Both the position numbers and the translations under genes were made by a program. Below are positions 1-6,963 of a stretch of 10,664 nt of DNA, piece after piece. The first letter of the stretch is position 1. Every line of letters starts with the position of its first letter. The stretch is from CAZAIO01 sp964485235. GTDB taxonomy: Bacteria; Chloroflexota; Dehalococcoidia; GIF9; UBA5629. Location of the stretch: positions 1-10,664 of the forward strand of contig CAZAIO010000097.1 of assembly GCA_964485235.1 (NCBI GenBank). The letters are read 5' to 3'. The notes beneath the pieces were generated by a model. The model did not search any database and was not told the DNA's origin. It saw nothing but the letters and a program-made list of their open reading frames with translations.

Positions 1-62
1 GCCGTAAGCAATATGAATGCCACTATCACTACAACGACAATAACAATAATGTTCCCTTCCAT
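1..62 (-). CDS. Membrane-anchored protein, N-terminus only (probable SPFH/stomatin-like partner of NfeD)
   Basis: Only the first 20 codons lie inside the window; the gene runs off the left edge. The start is the ATG at 62-60 on the minus strand, preceded by a strong GGAGGT ribosome binding site at 72-67 and separated by 14 bases from the stop of the upstream protease gene. The visible peptide begins Met-Glu-Gly-Asn and then becomes an almost pure run of Ile, Val, Leu and Phe, so it is an N-terminal membrane anchor. NfeD-type proteases are very often followed by an SPFH-domain protein (slipin or flotillin-like) that begins with this kind of anchor, and that is the inferred identity. The SPFH domain itself is not visible, so the family call rests on context. 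Confidence 0.6.
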   Translation of the reverse strand, partial: MEGNIIVIVVVVIVAFILLT

Positions 63-76
63 GTATACCTCCGTTA

Positions 77-1390
77 TTATTTCTTACCGGTAACAAACAG
101 TTTCAGACCGTCTACTTTTTTAACTATCGCCTCTTCGCCTTTTTTAATCTTATCATCCCCGTCAACTACGGCAGACCAGTGTTCTCCTTCAACGAGAACC
201 GTCCCTTTGGGTTCCAGGTCGGTTACTGCAATGGCAATTTTTCCGATAAGCCCTTCTTCTCCGGTTGTAACCTTCCTTTTCTGTCCCCTTACAACAGCAC
301 CTACGATAAAAATAACAAATGCCGCAATAACAATAACCACCACTGCTATCAGACCTCTGCTGATATCCATTGAAGCAGGATTATTACTGAATAAGAGCAA
401 GGAACCGATTACCATTGAAGTTATTCCTCCAGCTGTAAGTATACCAAAAGTCGGTGTAAAAATCTCCGCGACGAACAGTCCAAATGCAAGTAACATAAGA
501 ATTACACCGGCCCAATATGCATTGAGCGTCCCCAGAGAATACAGCGCTATAAGCAAACATAGCCCTCCGGCAACTCCCGGAAATATCAGACCGGGGTTGG
601 CGATCTCGGTAATTAAACCAATCGTAGCAAGGCTCATTAAAAGGTAGGCAATGTTCGGGTCGCTGATTGCACGTAAAAAACGTTCGATGAAATTCATCGG
701 ATTTTCGACAAGTACATCGCCCGCTGTATTAATAACCACGGTCCTACCATTTGCCAGAGTAACTTCCCGTCCGTTCAATTGTTGAATCAGACTCGCCATA
801 TTGTCTGCTTTGAAATCTATAAGGTTATATTCAAGTGCCTGGTCAACTGTAAATGATTTACTTTCCCTTACAGCAAGCTCGGCTTGCTCCGGATCACGTC
901 CCCGGGTTTCAGCAATGCTTTTAATCCATGCAGCCGAGTATTCAATGACCTTCTTTTTTACATCTTCGGGTATATCCTGGCCGCTCCCGCTTACCGGATG
1001 AGCAGCGCCGATAGTAGTTCCGGGAGTCATTACAGCTATATGTGCAGATATTGTAATAAAGGTGCCTGCGGAAGCAGCCCAACCTCCTCTGGGGGAAACA
1101 TAGACAACAACCGGGACTTCAGCATTCAATATCCGCTGTACTATTTCCTCGGTTGCATTCAAAAGGCCACCCGGTGTATTAAGCTTGATTATACAGGCGG
1201 TACAGTTATTAGCTTCAGCCTGGCTGATACCTCTCTCCAGATAATCGGCAACTACGGGGACAATCGTCCCGTCAACCTCCATTACCTCAATAGTCGATGA
1301 CTCGGCACGTGCAAAATTTGATATAAGTATTCCTGTGAGTGAAAGAATAAAAAAAGAGAGATAGATAACCCTCACTATTTTACGTATCAT
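77..1390 (-). CDS. NfeD/ClpP-class membrane-bound serine protease
   Basis: A 437-residue protein in the order expected for long NfeD proteins. Residues 1-29 form a signal peptide or signal anchor. Residues about 33-215 are a ClpP/crotonase-like protease domain with KLNTPGG at 69-75. Four or more hydrophobic segments lie between about 245 and 367. A C-terminal OB-fold NfeD domain spans about 376-435. The nucleophile is Ser107 in AASAGT. Lys147 is the probable base, judged from its spacing and the following V-I-E-Y in comparison with the archaeal 1510-N protease, a Ser-Lys dyad enzyme; this assignment is by recall, not alignment. The family cleaves hydrophobic C-terminal tails of SPFH proteins, which fits the membrane protein starting 14 bases downstream. 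The start ATG has GAGGG seven bases upstream. The gene ends in two tandem TAA codons. The protease domain faces outside the cytoplasm. Confidence 0.93.
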   Translation of the reverse strand: MIRKIVRVIYLSFFILSLTGILISNFARAESSTIEVMEVDGTIVPVVADYLERGISQAEANNCTACIIKLNTPGGLLNATEEIVQRILNAEVPVVVYVSPRGGWAASAGTFITISAHIAVMTPGTTIGAAHPVSGSGQDIPEDVKKKVIEYSAAWIKSIAETRGRDPEQAELAVRESKSFTVDQALEYNLIDFKADNMASLIQQLNGREVTLANGRTVVINTAGDVLVENPMNFIERFLRAISDPNIAYLLMSLATIGLITEIANPGLIFPGVAGGLCLLIALYSLGTLNAYWAGVILMLLAFGLFVAEIFTPTFGILTAGGITSMVIGSLLLFSNNPASMDISRGLIAVVVIVIAAFVIFIVGAVVRGQKRKVTTGEEGLIGKIAIAVTDLEPKGTVLVEGEHWSAVVDGDDKIKKGEEAIVKKVDGLKLFVTGKK

Positions 1391-1407
1391 GCTTTACCCT
1401 CGATTCA

Positions 1408-1436
1408 ATTATATCGTAGCCCATATTTAACAGCAA
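1408..1436 (-). promoter_or_regulatory. Sigma70-type promoter for the NfeD protease operon
   Basis: On the minus strand a perfect -10 box TATAAT (1413-1408) lies 17 bases after TTGCTG (1436-1431), which keeps the TTG of the -35 consensus. Transcription would begin near 1401, only about ten bases before the start codon of the protease gene and almost on top of its GAGGG ribosome binding site, so the leader is very short. Predicted from sequence only. Confidence 0.55.
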
Positions 1437-1544
1437 ACAGACGGAGCCCATTTTCAACGTAAATCAATACATATATAATATTCCTGTCGCCTTCAAGAAA
1501 AGATACATATTCCTTATATAAGACACTTTCGAATATAATTGTAC

Positions 1545-1573
1545 TTTTATAAAATTTACTTATTTGATATAGT
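1545..1573 (+). promoter_or_regulatory. Candidate promoter for the GntR-type regulator (extended -10)
   Basis: TGATATAGT at 1565-1573 is an extended -10 element (TG-N-TATAGT). The bases 17 upstream (TTTTAT at 1545-1550) are a poor -35, as is common for extended -10 promoters. A second candidate in the same gap is TTTTCA at 1451-1456, 17 bases before TATAAT at 1474-1479. The 10-base palindrome TTTTATAAAA at 1545-1554 overlaps the first promoter, with GTA on its left and TAC on its right one base out of register. It could be an autoregulatory operator but is too AT-rich to call. Confidence 0.35.
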
Positions 1574-1585
1574 TATGTTAACAAA

Positions 1586-2776
1586 TTGAAGAATAAATTA
1601 CAGGAAACAGAAATTTTGGAAAAAGTTTTACAGATAAATCTGGACCAGACGACACAGACTCCTATTTACAGGCAAATAGTTGACCAGATAAGGCAGCATA
1701 TTGCGACCGGACTCCTGCAACCCGGTGAACATCTTCCCACGGTCAGGCAACTGGCACAGGTATTGAATATAAATCCCGGAACTGTTGTGAGAGCATACCT
1801 TGACCTTGAACAGGACGGCATCGTCGTATCAAGACGCGGAGGAGGAACTATCGTCTCCGCCTCATCAAATGATCCGCAGCTTTTATTACGGCGACAGAAA
1901 CAACTTGATAATATGGTCGGTGAAGCTTTACTCGAGATATTCAGCCTGGGCTATAGCCCGATAGAACTCGAAACCTCTTTCCGCCTCAACCTGGCTCGCT
2001 GGGACGAAGAACGCAATGCCATTACTCCACCTATATCCGAATTAGATGAAACTCAAACTGATGAGCAGAATATAATACACATTGTCGGCAGCCACGATAT
2101 CGCGCTCAATTTACTGGTCGATCAGCTAAAACACAAAAGACCGGATATCCGTGTTGAGACAACCAATTCAGGCAGTCTGGGTGGGCTCATTGCAGTCCAG
2201 GAAGATAGAGCCGATATTGCAGGCATTCATCTTCTTGATGAAGATACAATGGAATATAATTATCCGTATGTCAAACGTATTCTACCGGGCAGGTCTATTG
2301 CCCTGGTACACCTCGCTTACCGTATGCAGGGACTTATATACGCCCGAAACAATCCGAAACATATTGAAAAGATCGAAGATTTATGCCGTCAAGATATAGT
2401 GTTTATCAACCGTCAAAAAGGTTCAGGCACACGTGTTCTTCTGGACTTCGAGCTCCGCCACCATGGCATCCAGCCATTACAGATTAACGGATATACACAT
2501 GAAGCAAATACTCATCTGGAAGTTGCCATAAACGTAGCCAGGGGCAACGCCGATGTCGGACTTGGCATTGAAGGCGCCGCTCGTAGTTGCGAAATCGATT
2601 TCCTGCCTCTATTCAGGGAAAGATACGATCTTGTAATGACAGTGGAAAAGTTCCATTCGCAGCCTGTCAGATCGCTTCTTGAAATTATTACCAATGAAGA
2701 ATTCAAAAAGCTGATTGCCGGAATAGGCGGTTATGATATCAGCCAGACAGGCAATACGGTTTTTTACGATCTCTAA
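1586..2776 (+). CDS. GntR-family regulator fused to a molybdate-type PBP-like sensor domain
   Basis: A 396-residue one-component transcription regulator. Residues about 17-90 form a GntR winged helix of the YtrA kind: PIYRQIVDQI, then PTVRQLAQVL as helix 2, then NPGTVVRAYLDLE as the recognition helix, and a GGGTIV wing. Residues 91-160 are a linker with a helix resembling the short YtrA effector segment. Residues about 163-390 form a periplasmic-binding-protein-like domain of the type also fused to ModE-like or excisionase-like HTH domains. Its signatures are GSHDIALNLL (168-177), AGIHLLD (212-218) and NRQKGSGTR (275-283). Related domains are thought to bind molybdate, tungstate or a similar small anion; the ligand here is unknown. 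The longest frame starts at TTG 1586 without a ribosome binding site. TTG at 1616 (residue 11) has AGGAA nine bases upstream and is the likelier start. It lies alone between a divergent protease operon and the histidine operon. Confidence 0.88.
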   Translation: MKNKLQETEILEKVLQINLDQTTQTPIYRQIVDQIRQHIATGLLQPGEHLPTVRQLAQVLNINPGTVVRAYLDLEQDGIVVSRRGGGTIVSASSNDPQLLLRRQKQLDNMVGEALLEIFSLGYSPIELETSFRLNLARWDEERNAITPPISELDETQTDEQNIIHIVGSHDIALNLLVDQLKHKRPDIRVETTNSGSLGGLIAVQEDRADIAGIHLLDEDTMEYNYPYVKRILPGRSIALVHLAYRMQGLIYARNNPKHIEKIEDLCRQDIVFINRQKGSGTRVLLDFELRHHGIQPLQINGYTHEANTHLEVAINVARGNADVGLGIEGAARSCEIDFLPLFRERYDLVMTVEKFHSQPVRSLLEIITNEEFKKLIAGIGGYDISQTGNTVFYDL

Positions 2777-2832
2777 CTACGTTTCAAATAACCGGATTTA
2801 CAGTTATAAACCTGATTATTTTCCTTTTTAAT

Positions 2833-2856
2833 ATTCGATAACCTATTTATCCGAAT
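2833..2856. repeat. Inverted repeat between the regulator and the histidine operon
   Basis: ATTCGATAA (2833-2841) and TTATCCGAAT (2847-2856) form a 9-bp stem with a single bulged C at 2851 and a 5-base loop. No T-run follows it in either direction, so it does not look like an intrinsic terminator. It lies about 55 bases upstream of the -35 box of the his promoter, so it could be a protein binding site or a 3' end hairpin of the regulator mRNA. Function unproven. Confidence 0.35.
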
Positions 2857-2910
2857 GTCTTGCCGTCTGCCGTGATAATTGTAATCCCATAAAAAGCAGC
2901 CTTGAAAAAA

Positions 2911-2939
2911 TTGATGGTATACGGTGATTAGTGTAGAAT
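2911..2939 (+). promoter_or_regulatory. Sigma70-type promoter of the histidine operon
   Basis: TTGATG (2911-2916) and TAGAAT (2934-2939) are separated by exactly 17 bases. They match four and five of six consensus positions. Transcription would start near 2946, giving a leader of only about 24 bases before the hisZ start codon. That leaves no room for a T-box, a His-rich leader peptide or an attenuator, so control of this operon is probably at initiation or through feedback on the enzyme. Confidence 0.6.
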
Positions 2940-2969
2940 TACTCAACCTGTTGAACGATGTGAGATATT

Positions 2970-4208
2970 ATGATTAATCAAAGATATAAAGGCGCCCGCG
3001 ATTTACTACCCGATGATACCGAGCGGTTTCGTCATATACAAAATGCTTTTGTCGATTCATGCCTGAAATGGGGATATAAAGAAGTTAAAACTTCCACACT
3101 CGAATATCTGCATTTATTTACAGCAGCGGGAACACTCACTCCCGGCATGTTGAACAGGGTCTACTCATTCCTCGATTGGGACGGGTGGAGCGGAGAGCGT
3201 GTTGTCTTACGACCTGACGGGACAATTCCCGTTGCAAGGCTCTATGTTGAGAATCTTTCCGATAAAAGCCCTGTAAAACTTTTCTATCTTACAAATGTCT
3301 TTTCCTATGAAGAAACGGGAAAGGAAAGTAGAGAACGGTGGCAATGCGGAACAGAATTGATCGGCGATGCGAAGCCTGCTTCCGACGTTGAGATACTGGT
3401 CCTTGCAATCGAAATATTGCGCAAACTGGATATACATTCCATGAAGATACAACTCTCACATGCAGGAGTTTTAAAAGCTCTTATCAAGAACCTTTATCTG
3501 GGTAGTGAAAAGGAATTGGAGCTCCTTAACCAAATACGCGAGGGAAACTGGAAAAACCTGTCGCGTATAAAAACTAATAACCCTGACTCAGACAGGCTGG
3601 TTTCCCTGCTTGTCGGTCTCAAAGGTGAATCGAGCGGATACCTTAAAAATATTAAAGCCCTCCCCGGAATATCGAGCGATCTTAGCAGGGAACTGGATAA
3701 TTTTATAGAGATAACAGACCTGCTGGACACCATGGGATATGGATATGAAATCGACATTACATCCACTCGTCGTTTCGAATATTATACCGGTCTGTGTTTC
3801 CAGTTCTCGACGGGCAGGGAAAAGATCGGCGGCGGCGGGAGATATGATGATCTTGTCCCTCTTATTGGCGGGCACGAAACACCAGCCTGTGGATTTGCAC
3901 TTTACATGGACCCTCTTATAAAACTTATTAAAACGCGTACGGGAGAGAATACAGAACAGGGTGTTTTAATTCAAAGTACGTCGGATATAAAAGAAACGGT
4001 GAAATCCTGTTTCCTGCTGGCGCAATCTTTACGTGACCTCGGCTATATATCGGAACTGAGTTTCAATGAAGTAGCGACGAACTGGAGATGGACGGTACAT
4101 GTAAAAAAACCGGGGATTTCTTTTACTGTTCGTGATAATAAAATGAACCGCGATAGAGAAGCCAAATCTATTAGCGAAGTGATAAATATTATCGGCGGGT
4201 CGGTCTGA
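2970..4208 (+). CDS. hisZ: ATP phosphoribosyltransferase regulatory subunit (HisZ, HisRS-like)
   Basis: A 412-residue class II histidyl-tRNA-synthetase paralogue. The order of motifs is that of the HisRS catalytic core: RYKGARDLLPDD at the N-terminus, RPDGTIPVAR at 81-90, the motif-2 loop with Arg121 and QCGTELIG at 125-132, RRFEYYTG at 267-274, and motif 3 GGGGRYDDL (287-295) with ACGFALYMD at 306-314. Residues about 330-410 form a divergent remnant of the C-terminal domain. HisZ does not charge tRNA. It binds the short form of HisG, activates it and carries the histidine feedback site. The assignment as HisZ rather than HisS rests on the adjacent hisG, 7 bases downstream, and on the weak C-terminal anticodon-binding region. 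It is slightly longer than typical HisZ. The ATG has only a weak purine-rich GTGAG upstream. It is the first gene of the operon. Confidence 0.88.
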   Translation: MINQRYKGARDLLPDDTERFRHIQNAFVDSCLKWGYKEVKTSTLEYLHLFTAAGTLTPGMLNRVYSFLDWDGWSGERVVLRPDGTIPVARLYVENLSDKSPVKLFYLTNVFSYEETGKESRERWQCGTELIGDAKPASDVEILVLAIEILRKLDIHSMKIQLSHAGVLKALIKNLYLGSEKELELLNQIREGNWKNLSRIKTNNPDSDRLVSLLVGLKGESSGYLKNIKALPGISSDLSRELDNFIEITDLLDTMGYGYEIDITSTRRFEYYTGLCFQFSTGREKIGGGGRYDDLVPLIGGHETPACGFALYMDPLIKLIKTRTGENTEQGVLIQSTSDIKETVKSCFLLAQSLRDLGYISELSFNEVATNWRWTVHVKKPGISFTVRDNKMNRDREAKSISEVINIIGGSV

Positions 4209-4215
4209 ACTGAAA

Positions 4216-5646
4216 ATGGACAATAGCGATTATGTCAAGTTAGCACTGCCGAAAGGTAAACTCCTCCCCGCTACCTCTTGCTTTCTGAATGAAGTCGAAC
4301 TCGGGTTCGATAACTATAATGAGGAAACAAGAATATACCGGCTTTCATCGTCAAACATTCCCAATCTCGCCGCAAAGATATTTCAGGAAAAAGATATCCC
4401 TGTACAGGTAGCAGTAGGTAATTATGATTTCGGTATTTGCGGTCTGGACTGGATCCAGGAGTTGCTTACACGGTATCCCGCCAGCGACCTGATTAAAGTA
4501 GCAAATCTGGAGTACGATAAAGCTAATATCTATCTGGCGGCCGGTCCGGGCGAAAATACGGCTGACATGGCGGAGATCATTCGTAAGCCTGTTGTCTGGC
4601 GAATTGCAACTGAGTACCCGAACATGGCTGAAGCGTTGTGCCTCGAACTCCGCCTGAAGATGTTCAAAATATTTCCGGTATGGGGTTCAGCAGAGGCATA
4701 CCCTCCTGAAAACGCAGAGCTTATCGTAATACGTGCACAAGATGAAGAGGAAATAAAAGCTAAGAACCTGCACGTGCTCAAGCGCCTGTTTGAATCCAGT
4801 GTATATCTCATCGCGAACAGAGAAAGTATGCAAAATAAAAATATAAGCGGCATCGTATCTCTTTTCAGTAATTGTCTTCAGAAAACACGTAGACCCTGGC
4901 TTGAAATTGAGCAAAAACCGGTTACTTATGAAAACGGCTCATATTCAGTAAGTGATGAAAATGCGATCTGGCTCGCAGTGCCCGACGGGCATCAGAAAAA
5001 ACCCACAGTCGCATTTCTGAACAAGGCAGGTATTTTCCTGAAAGGTTATTCGGATACAGAAAATGAACGCCGCCCCGGTTCTACATTAAACAGATTAAAA
5101 GTTAAAGTAATACGCCCTCAGGATATGCCGCTTCAGGTAGCCAACGGCAATTTCGATCTGGCAATCACCGGAAAAGACTGGCTTCTTGACCACCTTTACC
5201 GTTTTCCAACCAGTCCTGTCACCAAACTGGTGAACCTCGGTTTCGGTACGGTAAAAATGGTAGCTGTTGTTCACAATAGTCTGCCCGTAAACGATGTACA
5301 TGAGATAATGGATGTAACAGGAAAAGGCCGGACTAATTCACTTAAAGTTGCATCGGAATATGTAAATATCGCTGATAAATATTTGAGGGACAGTCACGTC
5401 TGGCGTTATAAATTAATCCCGACATGGGGTGCCAGCGAAGCACTGCTGCCCGAAGATGCCGACCTGCTCATCGAGAACACTGAAACAGGGAAAACACTGG
5501 CTCAAAATAATCTTAAAATAATTGATACCCTCTTCCAGTCTTCGGCATGTCTGATCGGCAATAAATCCAGTCTGGAATCACCTGACAAGAAAGAGTACAT
5601 CCTGCCCATCGTTGAAAAGATCAGGCAGTCGGTAAAAAGCGAATAA
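4216..5646 (+). CDS. hisG: ATP phosphoribosyltransferase, tandem double-HisG protein
   Basis: HisG joins ATP and PRPP to make phosphoribosyl-ATP, the first committed step of histidine synthesis. Short-form HisG is about 210 residues; this protein has 476 and contains two HisG units, residues about 7-222 and 251-474, joined by a short linker. Equivalent blocks are easy to pair: NYDFGICGLDW (69-79) with NFDLAITGKDW (312-322), VWGSAEAYPPE (155-165) with TWGASEALLPE (403-413), and LFESSVYLI (191-199) with LFQSSACLI (439-447). The first unit keeps LALPKGKL (9-16) and RIATEYPN (129-136), but its PRPP loop is replaced by D-E-E-E-I (176-180). The second unit keeps the loop TETGKTL (422-428) but has LAVPDGHQ and KVASEYVN in place of the other motifs. 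There is no separate long-form regulatory domain, consistent with HisZ next door. It is separated by 7 bases from hisZ and one base from hisD, so translation is probably coupled. Confidence 0.9.
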   Translation: MDNSDYVKLALPKGKLLPATSCFLNEVELGFDNYNEETRIYRLSSSNIPNLAAKIFQEKDIPVQVAVGNYDFGICGLDWIQELLTRYPASDLIKVANLEYDKANIYLAAGPGENTADMAEIIRKPVVWRIATEYPNMAEALCLELRLKMFKIFPVWGSAEAYPPENAELIVIRAQDEEEIKAKNLHVLKRLFESSVYLIANRESMQNKNISGIVSLFSNCLQKTRRPWLEIEQKPVTYENGSYSVSDENAIWLAVPDGHQKKPTVAFLNKAGIFLKGYSDTENERRPGSTLNRLKVKVIRPQDMPLQVANGNFDLAITGKDWLLDHLYRFPTSPVTKLVNLGFGTVKMVAVVHNSLPVNDVHEIMDVTGKGRTNSLKVASEYVNIADKYLRDSHVWRYKLIPTWGASEALLPEDADLLIENTETGKTLAQNNLKIIDTLFQSSACLIGNKSSLESPDKKEYILPIVEKIRQSVKSE

Positions 5647-5647
5647 A

Positions 5648-6955
5648 ATGAGAATAATACGAGATTTTAATGAAGCAAAACAGGTGCTCACCAGGGGGAT
5701 TCCCTCTGAATTCAGTATTCCTCAAACAGGACAGGATGGGACCGGTAATTCCATTGAGCAGACCGTTACTTCAATCATTCATGAGGTCAGGCAAAAAGGC
5801 GACCGCGCACTATTTGATTACGCCCGTAAGTTCGACAAGGCAGAACTTACCGTTTTGCAGGTTACACCTGATGAAATTTCAGAAGCTCACAAACAGGTCG
5901 ACGAGAAACTTAAGTCCGCTCTTGAAATAGCTTCCCGGAGAATCGTTGACTTCCATACAACCTGCAAGCGTACCATAGAACCGTATTTTCTTGTTAATGG
6001 GGCCGGGCGCACCGCCCGCCCGCTTTCGAAGGTTGGCCTGTATGTACCCGGGGGAACCGCTGCCTATCCCTCAACAGTATTGATGTCGGCTTTACCGGCA
6101 AAAGTCGCAGGTGTCGAAAAAATCATCATAACAACACCGCCGCGAAAAGACGGGACAATTCATCCGGCAACGCTGGTTGCAGCAGATATGGCTAAAGTAG
6201 ATATGATATTTAAGACCGGCGGTGCCCAGGCTATTGCTGCCCTGGCATTCGGTACGGAATCAATACCAAAAGTGGATAAAATTTGCGGACCGGGCAATAT
6301 CTTTGTGGCGAAAGCCAAACAACTTGTCTATGGTGTTGTCGATATAGACGGCATTCAGGGACCAAGCGAAATTGCAGTAGTAGCGGACGATTCCGCCAAT
6401 GCCGCATTTTGCGCTGCCGATCTTATCGCTCAATCGGAGCACGATACTATGGCAACTGCCGTTTTCATCACCACTTCAGCCCGGCTAGCCAATAATGTCC
6501 GCAGTGAAATCGATGTTCAACTGGCAAAACTTGAACGTAAAACAATTGCAGAAAAAGCTCTCACCGATAACGGTATTATCGCTGTCGTTAATACCATCGA
6601 TGAAGCACTGGAACTGGTAAACCGTTTCGCTCCGGAGCATCTTTCGCTGATGGTCCGTGATGCGGAGTCCTGTATTGATAAAATCAGGAACGCGGGATGC
6701 ATTCTGGTAAATAGCACGTCACCTGTTACTATGGGGGATTATATTGTAGGACCGAGCCATGTATTGCCCACCAGCGGTACAGCCAGGTTCAGTTCAGCTC
6801 TGGGTATAGAAGATTTTTACAAGTTCATCAATATAGTATCGCTTGACGAAAAAGAATTCGAAACGCTCGCACCGTCAACTGTTACAATGGCTGATTCGGA
6901 AGGGCTGACCGGTCATGCACAGGCGATTAGAATAAGACTTCAAGCAAAGAAGTAG
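5648..6955 (+). CDS. hisD: Histidinol dehydrogenase
   Basis: A 435-residue full-length HisD, which oxidises histidinol to histidine in two NAD-dependent steps, the last reactions of the pathway. All key residues are present by comparison with the E. coli enzyme: zinc ligands Gln262 and His265 in AQSEHD, Asp364 in MGDY, and His423 in EGLTGHA, plus the catalytic Glu330-His331 pair in APEH. The conserved VGLYVPGG (129-136), GGAQAIAALAFGT (191-203) and KICGPGN (211-217) blocks are intact. The start ATG follows the hisG stop by one base and has no clear ribosome binding site of its own, so it likely depends on translational coupling. Cytoplasmic homodimer in the known family. Confidence 0.97.
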   Translation: MRIIRDFNEAKQVLTRGIPSEFSIPQTGQDGTGNSIEQTVTSIIHEVRQKGDRALFDYARKFDKAELTVLQVTPDEISEAHKQVDEKLKSALEIASRRIVDFHTTCKRTIEPYFLVNGAGRTARPLSKVGLYVPGGTAAYPSTVLMSALPAKVAGVEKIIITTPPRKDGTIHPATLVAADMAKVDMIFKTGGAQAIAALAFGTESIPKVDKICGPGNIFVAKAKQLVYGVVDIDGIQGPSEIAVVADDSANAAFCAADLIAQSEHDTMATAVFITTSARLANNVRSEIDVQLAKLERKTIAEKALTDNGIIAVVNTIDEALELVNRFAPEHLSLMVRDAESCIDKIRNAGCILVNSTSPVTMGDYIVGPSHVLPTSGTARFSSALGIEDFYKFINIVSLDEKEFETLAPSTVTMADSEGLTGHAQAIRIRLQAKK

Positions 6956-6963
6956 AGGAATGA

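Noticed and set aside
207..647. Open frame of 146 codons on the plus strand
   Set aside because: It lies wholly inside the NfeD protease gene on the opposite strand, has no ribosome binding site, and encodes no recognisable protein pattern; the minus-strand frame has clear family motifs.
2785..2835. Intrinsic terminator after the regulator gene
   Set aside because: Only a weak A/T-rich pairing (GGATTTA with TAAACC) occurs before a T-rich stretch; too unstable to call.
2777..2969. T-box, histidine leader peptide or attenuator upstream of the his operon
   Set aside because: The best promoter leaves only about 24 transcribed bases before hisZ; no His-codon run, T-box motif or terminator/antiterminator pair is visible.
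2970..4208. True histidyl-tRNA synthetase instead of HisZ
   Set aside because: The catalytic core resembles HisRS, but the C-terminal region is not a convincing anticodon-binding domain and the next gene, 7 bases on, is HisG. HisZ is the better reading.
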